NCBI RefSeq assembly: GCF_014651135.1
Contig: NZ_BMWH01000015.1
Location: forward strand, 1 to 64,000
Direction: 5' to 3'
DNA length: 64,000 bases
DNA from: Streptomyces echinoruber
GTDB lineage: Bacteria > Actinomycetota > Actinomycetes > Streptomycetales > Streptomycetaceae
A program made the position numbers and the translations under genes. The stretch's first letter is position 1. Every line of letters starts with the position of its first letter. Below the pieces are notes generated by a model. That model was not told where the DNA came from. It made no database searches and saw only the letters and a program-made list of their open reading frames with translations. Shown piece by piece: positions 58,688-64,000 of the stretch.

Positions 58688-59260
58688 CTAACCGGCCGCG
58701 CCCAGCCGCCAGCGGCCGACCGGGTCGTAGCGGGGCTGCTCGCCCGGCCCCCCGGAGCGGGGCAGGGTGCTGCGCACCAGCACCAGCTCCTCCACCGTCC
58801 AGGTCCGGCTCCCGAACCCCCGCAGCGCCTCGACGTACGGCCGCACGTCCACCGCCTCCCGGCCGCGCGCCACCGTCAGGTGGGCCCGGTAGCGCCGCTG
58901 CTCGCCCGTCTCCACGCCCGCCTTCCGGGCGGCGGCCGCGGCCCGCTCGGCCAGCAGCCGCAGCGTCCGCACGTCCCCGTCGGCCCCGGCCCACAGCGCC
59001 CGCCCGCGCCCGAACTGCCCGCCGCCGCGCACCGCCAGCGGGAACGGCTCGGTCCGCCGCGCGGCCCGCTCCAGCCGGTCCGACAGCTCCGGTACGACGT
59101 CCTCGTCGACCTCGCCGTAGAAGGCCAGCGTGAAGTGCCACCCGGACCGCCCGGTCCAGCGCAGCCCGTCCGCCCCGGGCAGCCGCCGCAGCGCCTCGAC
59201 CTCGGCGGCCAGGGCGCGGGTGACGTCCTCGGGCGGCAGGACGGCGGCGAAGAGTCTCAT
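58688..59260 (-). CDS. thpR: RNA 2',3'-cyclic phosphodiesterase
   Basis: 190 residues. The two H-x-T-x motifs of the 2H superfamily are HFTL (42-45) and HLTV (127-130). The N-terminus MRLFAAVLPPEDV is typical of ThpR/LigT. It opens 2',3'-cyclic phosphates to 2'-phosphates; a physiological role in tRNA processing is suspected. Confidence 0.95.
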   Translation of the reverse strand: MRLFAAVLPPEDVTRALAAEVEALRRLPGADGLRWTGRSGWHFTLAFYGEVDEDVVPELSDRLERAARRTEPFPLAVRGGGQFGRGRALWAGADGDVRTLRLLAERAAAAARKAGVETGEQRRYRAHLTVARGREAVDVRPYVEALRGFGSRTWTVEELVLVRSTLPRSGGPGEQPRYDPVGRWRLGAAG

Positions 59261-59362
59261 GGCACCAGTGTCCCCGCCACCCGGGCGTTTCCGGGCGACC
59301 GTTCGTATCGTTGTACTGCCCGACTGCACTCGTCCGTGAGGCAGCCGGGGAGGAGCGCCACC

Positions 59363-59950
59363 ATGACCGTCCTGGAAGACAGGATCGAGATGGCCGAGAG
59401 CAACGGCGACCTTACGCTCGACAAGATGTTCGAGTGTCTCGAGAAGATGCCCATCCCCGACGGATACAAGGTCGAGATCGTTGGGGGAAACATCTTCATG
59501 TCGCCGCAGCGCACCACCCACTGGGAGATCGTCTTCGACATCCTCGACCAGTTGCGCGCCCGCTTTCCCAAGCAGCGCCTGAAGTCGGACGTCCGCATCG
59601 ACTACCCGGGGCACCTCAACGGTTTCGCCACCGATGTCACCCTGATCGCCGAGGGCGCGAAGCTGGACGGCAGGCGCCGCTGGCACTACCAGGACGTCGA
59701 GTTCATCGCCGAGGTCATCTCCGAGGACACCGCCGCCAACGACTACGGCCCGAAGAAGGCCGCCTACACCGCCGCCGAGGTGCCGGTGTACCTGATCGTG
59801 GACCCGTACACCGGCCGCTGGCACCTGTACACCCTGCCCAAGGACGGCGAGTACCGCAGCGAGCTCAGCCTCGACTTCGGCGACGACGTCGACCTGACCG
59901 GCACCCCGGTCGGCCTGGTGCTGAAGACGGACGAGTTCCCCCGCGACTGA
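59363..59950 (+). CDS. Uma2-family (DUF820) PD-(D/E)xK endonuclease-fold protein
   Basis: 195 residues, SD GGGGAGGAG. YKVEIVGGNIFMSPQRTTHW, VRIDYPGHLNGFATDVTLIA (Asp), VEFIAEVISEDTAANDYGPK (Glu, Lys) and YLIVDPYTGRWHLYTLPKDG match Uma2 proteins, which are numerous in Streptomyces. The residues for metal binding are kept. The function of the family is not established. Confidence 0.9.
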   Translation: MTVLEDRIEMAESNGDLTLDKMFECLEKMPIPDGYKVEIVGGNIFMSPQRTTHWEIVFDILDQLRARFPKQRLKSDVRIDYPGHLNGFATDVTLIAEGAKLDGRRRWHYQDVEFIAEVISEDTAANDYGPKKAAYTAAEVPVYLIVDPYTGRWHLYTLPKDGEYRSELSLDFGDDVDLTGTPVGLVLKTDEFPRD

Positions 59951-59987
59951 CCAGGCCCGGCCGGGCGGTCGCGGGGGCCGGTGCGGG

Positions 59988-61370
59988 TCACGCCGCCGGC
60001 GCCAGGTCCTCCCGCCGCTCGCGCGGGACGAGGCGGACGTCGGGGTGGCCGTGGTTCCAGGTGACCGACAGGCGCAGGCCGCCGGCGCGGGCCAGCAGGA
60101 GGCCGATGAGGGCCGCGGCCAGGGCGGAGACGGCGCCGCCGACGGCGAGGCCGGCGCGGACGCCGTAGACGTCGGTGATCCAGCCGGCGATGGGCGCGCC
60201 CACCGGGGAGCCGCCGAGGAACACCATCATGTACAGGGCCATGACGCGGCCGCGCATGGCCGGTTCGGTGGACATCTGGATGCCGGTGTTGGCGGTGACG
60301 TTCATGGTCATGCCGAAGACGCCGAGCGGCACCATGAGCGCGGCGAACAGCCACAGCGAGGGCGTCACGGCGGCCGCCAGTTCCGCGGCGCCGAAGGCCA
60401 GCGCCGCGACGACCAGCACCCGCATCCGGGCCGTGCCGCGGCGGGCCGCGAGCAGCGCGCCGACGAGGGAGCCGACGGCCATCAGGGTGTTGAAGAGGCT
60501 GTAGGAGCCGGCGCCCGCGTGGAAGACGTCGTCGGCGAAGGCGGAGAGGTAGACGGGGAAGTTGAAGCCGAACGTGCCGACGAAGCCGACCAGCGCGATC
60601 GTCCAGATCAGCCGCGGCCGCCCGGCGACGTAGCGCAGGCCCTCGCGGAGCTGGCCCTTGCCGCGCGGCGCGCGCTCCACGGCGTGCAGCTCGCGGGCGC
60701 GCATCAGCAGCAGGCCGGCGATGGGCGCGAGGAAGGACAGGCCGTTGCACAGGAACGCCCAGCCGGTGCCGACGCCGGTGATCAGCAGGCCGGCGACGGC
60801 GGGGCCGACCAGGCGGGCGGACTGGAAGTTCGCCGAGTTCAGGCTGACCGCGTTCTGCAGTTGCCGCGGGCCGACCATCTCGGAGACGAAGGACTGGCGG
60901 GCCGGGTTGTCCACCACGGTGGCCAGGCCGACGGCGAAGGCGGCGACGTACACGTGCCACACCTGGACGTGGCCGGTCAGGGTGAGCGCGGCGAGCACCA
61001 GGCCGGTCACGGCCATCGAGGACTGCGTGACCAGCAGCGTGGGGCGCTTGGGGAAGCGGTCGACGAGGAGCCCGCCGTACAGGCCGAACAGCAGCATCGG
61101 CAGGAACTGCAGGGCGGTGGTGACACCGACGGCGGTGGAGGAGCCGGTGAGGCTGAGCACCAGCCAGTCCTGGGCGATGCGCTGCATCCAGGTGCCGATG
61201 TTGGAGACGACCTGGCCGAGGAAGAACAGGCGGTAGTTCCTGATGCCCAGCGAGCTGAACATCGAGGACCTGCGCGAACCGGGGGTGGCGGGAGAGTCGG
61301 GGGTGGAGTCGGGGGTGGAGTCGGGGGTGGTCGGTGCGGGGACGGAAGCTGCTCCGGGTCCCGTACTCAA
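59988..61370 (-). CDS. MFS exporter (EntS-like) paired with MarR regulator
   Basis: 460 residues with 12 hydrophobic segments; TTG start at 61370 with GAGGAGG about ten bases upstream. SLGIRNYRLFFLGQVVSNIG is the N-terminus typical of MFS_3/EntS exporters, and VDRFPKRPTLL is the loop 2-3 motif. Near the N-terminus a short repeat encodes Pro-Asp-Ser-Thr units. It follows the MarR gene with 28 bases between, so it is likely controlled by it. Confidence 0.9.
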   Translation of the reverse strand: MSTGPGAASVPAPTTPDSTPDSTPDSPATPGSRRSSMFSSLGIRNYRLFFLGQVVSNIGTWMQRIAQDWLVLSLTGSSTAVGVTTALQFLPMLLFGLYGGLLVDRFPKRPTLLVTQSSMAVTGLVLAALTLTGHVQVWHVYVAAFAVGLATVVDNPARQSFVSEMVGPRQLQNAVSLNSANFQSARLVGPAVAGLLITGVGTGWAFLCNGLSFLAPIAGLLLMRARELHAVERAPRGKGQLREGLRYVAGRPRLIWTIALVGFVGTFGFNFPVYLSAFADDVFHAGAGSYSLFNTLMAVGSLVGALLAARRGTARMRVLVVAALAFGAAELAAAVTPSLWLFAALMVPLGVFGMTMNVTANTGIQMSTEPAMRGRVMALYMMVFLGGSPVGAPIAGWITDVYGVRAGLAVGGAVSALAAALIGLLLARAGGLRLSVTWNHGHPDVRLVPRERREDLAPAA

Positions 61371-61398
61371 AAGGGTTCGCCTCCTCGTGACTGTCTCT

Positions 61399-61836
61399 TT
61401 ACAGGTGCGCGAGCTTCTCCAGTACGGGGGCGGCGGCGCGGAGTTTCGCCCACTCGTCCTCGTCGAGTCCCTCGATGAGACCGGCCAGGAAGGCGTTGCG
61501 CTTGCGGCGGCTCTCCTCGAGCATCGCCTCGGCCTGCTCGGTCCTGGTGACGACCTTCTGCCGCCGGTCCTCGGGGTGCGGCTCCAGCCGGACCAGGCCC
61601 TTGGCCTCCAGCAGCGCCACGATGCGGGTCATCGACGGCGGCTGGACGTGCTCCTTGCGGGCGAGCTCGCCCGGGGTGGCGCTGCCGCAAGTGGACAGCG
61701 TGCCCAGCACCGACATCTCGGTGGGGCTGAGCGACTCGTCGACCCGCTGGTGCTTGAGCCGACGGGACAGCCGCATCACGGCGGATCGCAGGGAGTTCAC
61801 GGCGGCAGCGTCGTCGCCATGGCTAAGGTCCGGCAT
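61399..61836 (-). CDS. MarR-family regulator
   Basis: 145 residues with the winged HTH: SPTEMSVLGTLSTCGSATPG, ELARKEHVQPPSMTRIV, LVRLEPHPEDRRQKVV (wing). It probably represses its own operon with the MFS exporter and is relieved by a small ligand. An AT-rich inverted repeat lies just upstream of the start. Confidence 0.95.
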   Translation of the reverse strand: MPDLSHGDDAAAVNSLRSAVMRLSRRLKHQRVDESLSPTEMSVLGTLSTCGSATPGELARKEHVQPPSMTRIVALLEAKGLVRLEPHPEDRRQKVVTRTEQAEAMLEESRRKRNAFLAGLIEGLDEDEWAKLRAAAPVLEKLAHL

Positions 61837-61840
61837 GGTG

Positions 61841-61868
61841 TTTAGCGTAACTCATTACTCTGACTAAA
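61841..61868. promoter_or_regulatory. MarR operator candidate
   Basis: TTTAG...CTAAA arms enclose CGTAACTCATTACTCTGA; the inner GTAA/TTAC elements are also symmetric. It starts five bases before the MarR start codon and is far more AT-rich than its surroundings. Confidence 0.6.
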
Positions 61869-61947
61869 GACCACTCGGAGGCCCCGTCGGCCACCGTGAC
61901 TCTGGCCACGTACGCCCCGCATCGGCCCCGCCGCGGACCCCACCGCG

Positions 61948-62008
61948 CCCGTACGAGCGACCGAACGCACCACCCGTACGAGTGAGCGAACGCTCCACTC
62001 GTACGGGT
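61948..62008. promoter_or_regulatory. CCCGTACGAGTG inverted and direct repeats upstream of the RHH gene
   Basis: Perfect 12-bp arms CCCGTACGAGTG (61974-61985) and CACTCGTACGGG (61997-62008) flank AGCGAACGCTC. A third copy, CCCGTACGAGCG with ACCGAACGC, starts near 61949. The spacing of 25 bases between like positions fits a multimeric RHH repressor. A CTCGTACGAG core also occurs at 8284-8293. Confidence 0.55.
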
Positions 62009-62063
62009 GATCCGGGCGCGGAACGCCGACCTCCCGCCCGGTGCTGCCGCGACCCTCGTGCCC

Positions 62064-62273
62064 ATGGCGACCAGCGTGCTCAGCCTGCGCATAGACCGCG
62101 ACCTGCACGAGCGGCTCCGCGCCCGCGCCGCGAAAAGAGGAATGAGCGTCCAGGACTACGTGGTCCGGACGCTCATTCGGGACGACTTCGACGAGCGGTT
62201 CCAGGCCGCCGTCGAGGAGACGGAGGAGTTCTACGGGGTCAACGGGATCAACGGGGTCGACAGGGTCACCTGA
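62064..62273 (+). CDS. Ribbon-helix-helix protein (antitoxin-like)
   Basis: 69 residues; ATG 62064 (MATSVLSLRID). LSLRIDRDLHERLRARAAKR and GMSVQDYVVRTLIRDDFDER match RHH/Arc-type DNA-binding proteins, as in antitoxins. No toxin gene is adjacent, so it is an orphan regulator. The C-terminus ends in a short Gly-(Val/Ile)-Asn/Asp repeat. The inverted repeat upstream is a likely own operator. Confidence 0.8.
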   Translation: MATSVLSLRIDRDLHERLRARAAKRGMSVQDYVVRTLIRDDFDERFQAAVEETEEFYGVNGINGVDRVT

Positions 62274-62277
62274 GGGC

Positions 62278-63729
62278 TCACGTCAGACCCAGGGCCGGCA
62301 TCAGGTAGTAGAAGGCGAAGACCGCGGCCACCACGTACATCGCCGTCGGCACCTCCCGGCCGCGGCCCGCCGCCAGGCGCAGCACCACGAAGGTGAGGAA
62401 GCCCATGCCGATGCCGTTGGTGATCGAGTAGGTGAACGGCATCATCAGCATCGTCACGAACGCCGGGATCGCGATCGTGTGGTCCGCCCAGTCGATCTCC
62501 TTCACCGACCCCGCCAGGATCAGGAAGCCCACCGCGACCAGCGCCGGGGTGGCCGCCTGGGACGGCACCATCGTGGCGACCGGCGCCAGGAACAGCGCCA
62601 GCGCGAACAGGCCGCCGGTGACGACGTTGGCGAAACCGGTGCGCGCGCCCTCGCCGACGCCCGCGGTGGACTCCACGAAGCAGGTGGTGGCGGAGGAGGA
62701 GCTGGCGCCGCCCGCGGCCACGGCGATGCCGTCGACGAAGAGGACCTTGTTGATGCCGGGCATCTGCCCCTGGGCGTCGGTCAGCTTCGCCTCGTCGCTG
62801 ACGCCCATGATCGTGCCCATCGCGTCGAAGAAGCACGACAGCAGCACGGTGAAGACGAACAGGACGCCGGTGAGCACGCCGACCTTGTCGAAACCGCCGA
62901 ACAGGCTGACCTTGCCGATCAGGCCGAAGTCGGGGGTGGCGACGGGGTTGCCGGGCCACTTCGGGGTGGTCAGGCCCCAGGAGGGCACCTTGGCGACCGC
63001 GTTGATCACCACGGCGAGCGCGGTCATGGCGACGATCGAGAGGAGGATCGCGCCGGGCACCTTGCGCACGATGAGCGCCAGCGTCAGCAGCGTGCCCAGC
63101 ACAAAGACCAGCACCGGCCAGCCGTTGAGGTGGCCGCCGCTGCCGAGCTGGAGCGGGACGGTGGTCTGCGCGGCGTCCGGGATGCGGGAGACGAAGCCGG
63201 AGTCCACCAGGCCGATCAGCATGATGAACAGGCCGATGCCGATGCCGATGGCCTTGCGCAGCCCGTAGGGCACGGCGTTCATCACGCGCTCGCGCAGCCC
63301 GCTGGCCACCAGCAGCATCACCACGAAACCGGCCAGCACCACCATGCCCATGGCGTCCGGCCAGGACATGCGCGGCGCGAGCTGGAGCGCGACGACGGAG
63401 TTCACGCCGAGGCCGGCGGCCAGCGCGATCGGGACGTTGCCGACGACACCCATCAGCAGCGTGGTGAACGCGGCCGTCAGGGCGGTCGCGGTGACCAGCT
63501 GACCGTGGTCGAGCTGGTGCCCGTACATGTCCTTGGCGCTGCCGAGGATGATCGGGTTGAGCACGACGATGTACGCCATCGCGAAGAAGGTGGCGAGACC
63601 GCCGCGCACTTCACGGGAGAGCGTGCTGCCCCGTTCGGAGATCCGGAAGAAGCGGTCGAGGGGACCGTAGGCGGGTGCGGCCCCCGGCTGCTCGGGCGCG
63701 GGGACCTTGGCGGGAGCCGAGGTGGACAT
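62278..63729 (-). CDS. NCS2-family purine (adenine/guanine/hypoxanthine) permease
   Basis: 483 residues from ATG 63729 (GAGG six bases upstream). About 13 membrane spans. Family signatures of the AzgA/PbuG branch: YIVVLNPIILGSAKD, AAGLGVNSVVALQL, DAMGTIMGVSDEAKL and ATTCFVESTAGVGEGARTG (TM10 segment). It imports purine bases by proton symport. Salvage genes are not adjacent. Purine uptake may be regulated by a leader in 63730-63870, but no PurR or riboswitch motif was found. Confidence 0.95.
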   Translation of the reverse strand: MSTSAPAKVPAPEQPGAAPAYGPLDRFFRISERGSTLSREVRGGLATFFAMAYIVVLNPIILGSAKDMYGHQLDHGQLVTATALTAAFTTLLMGVVGNVPIALAAGLGVNSVVALQLAPRMSWPDAMGMVVLAGFVVMLLVASGLRERVMNAVPYGLRKAIGIGIGLFIMLIGLVDSGFVSRIPDAAQTTVPLQLGSGGHLNGWPVLVFVLGTLLTLALIVRKVPGAILLSIVAMTALAVVINAVAKVPSWGLTTPKWPGNPVATPDFGLIGKVSLFGGFDKVGVLTGVLFVFTVLLSCFFDAMGTIMGVSDEAKLTDAQGQMPGINKVLFVDGIAVAAGGASSSSATTCFVESTAGVGEGARTGFANVVTGGLFALALFLAPVATMVPSQAATPALVAVGFLILAGSVKEIDWADHTIAIPAFVTMLMMPFTYSITNGIGMGFLTFVVLRLAAGRGREVPTAMYVVAAVFAFYYLMPALGLT

Positions 63730-64000
63730 GCGGAACCTCATCACCAACGGGTTCCCCCGACCCCTGTTGGCGTTTCCTACGAACAGAAGCGGCCAGACAC
63801 AAACGGTTTCAGTATGAACATATGAACGACGCCCATGCCAATCTCCGCGCGTAGAGACGCGGTCCACGTGACCGGACTCACGGCCCGCGGACCCGCACCT
63901 CTCGGCTCGCGCGCCCGCACTCCCGCACTCCCGTACTCCCGGGCTCCCTGGTTCCCGGCCTCCCTGGCTCCCGGGCTTGCGTGTCCGCGTCCCTCCCTGC
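63730..64000. other. Right end of window, no supported gene
   Basis: 271 bases upstream of the permease. An AT-richer promoter-like section lies at 63760-63840 (AAACGGTTTCAGTATGAACA). From 63900 there are degenerate repeats of CGCACTCCCG and CTCCCTGG, cut by the window edge. Confidence 0.5.

Overview
The window is very GC-rich DNA with GTG/TTG starts, four-base GTGA/ATGA gene overlaps and SD sequences close to GGAGG. Protein content (NsdA-like regulator, DmdR1, an XRE/RsbW-like pair, PPOX/F420 protein, 4-coumarate-type CoA ligase, Uma2 family) points to a Streptomyces chromosome. From memory, the gene order dmdR1, SIS protein, second citrate synthase, pdxH, CoA ligase/acyl-CoA carboxylase genes, serC and LysR/LysE resembles the S. 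coelicolor SCO4360-SCO4395 region. I could not run a comparison.

Layout. 1-14.0 kb (core-like): proline-rich membrane protein, NsdA-like regulator, primase/polymerase-like protein, ABC exporter pair, an alpha/beta hydrolase with Ala at the nucleophile position, dmdR1 with a long antisense frame (adm-like), SIS protein, PAS/GAF-like sensor, a RidA remnant, a mini-ORF with a perfect SD, and a second citrate synthase. 14.1-33.4 kb (island): a block of accessory genes sits between citrate synthase and pdxH, which I recall as adjacent in S. coelicolor. It holds frameshifted plasmid/ICE-like genes, cutA, an XRE/anti-sigma-like regulatory pair, a seven-gene operon (18.4-26.5 kb), a second NDT-like protein, an IS remnant, a phosphotransferase-like kinase, and two PCMT-type methyltransferases of RiPP type. 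33.7-46.2 kb (core-like): pdxH, then a tightly coupled minus-strand acyl-CoA operon (TIGR03084, AtuA-like, carboxylase beta and alpha, acyl-CoA dehydrogenase, CoA ligase, crotonase, TetR), then an EamA exporter. 46.3-64 kb: small secreted proteins, a large FAD/Fe-S dehydrogenase divergent from serC, a PPOX protein, a surface beta-propeller-like protein, an SGNH hydrolase, a tRNA-like RNA gene with its own promoter and terminator, an ArgP/LysE pair, aldo/keto reductase, thpR, Uma2, a MarR/MFS pair, an RHH protein and an NCS2 purine permease.

The most unusual system is the seven-gene operon. It joins three nucleobase-type proteins (degenerate deaminase fused to a methyltransferase, SMUG2-like DNA glycosylase, a two-domain NDT-like protein) to a minimal chain-building set (ACP-adenylate ligase, ketosynthase, Cys-less ketosynthase, ACP-thioesterase). 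I read it as an undescribed biosynthetic pathway, possibly with a DNA-repair-type self-protection gene.

A second striking property is that the core-like parts, but not the island, carry minisatellites at the 3' ends of genes. Each has its own unit sequence and several include the stop codon itself. A third is a tRNA-Gly(UCC)-like RNA whose T-loop carries GUGC, as in the cell-wall tRNA-Gly of staphylococci.
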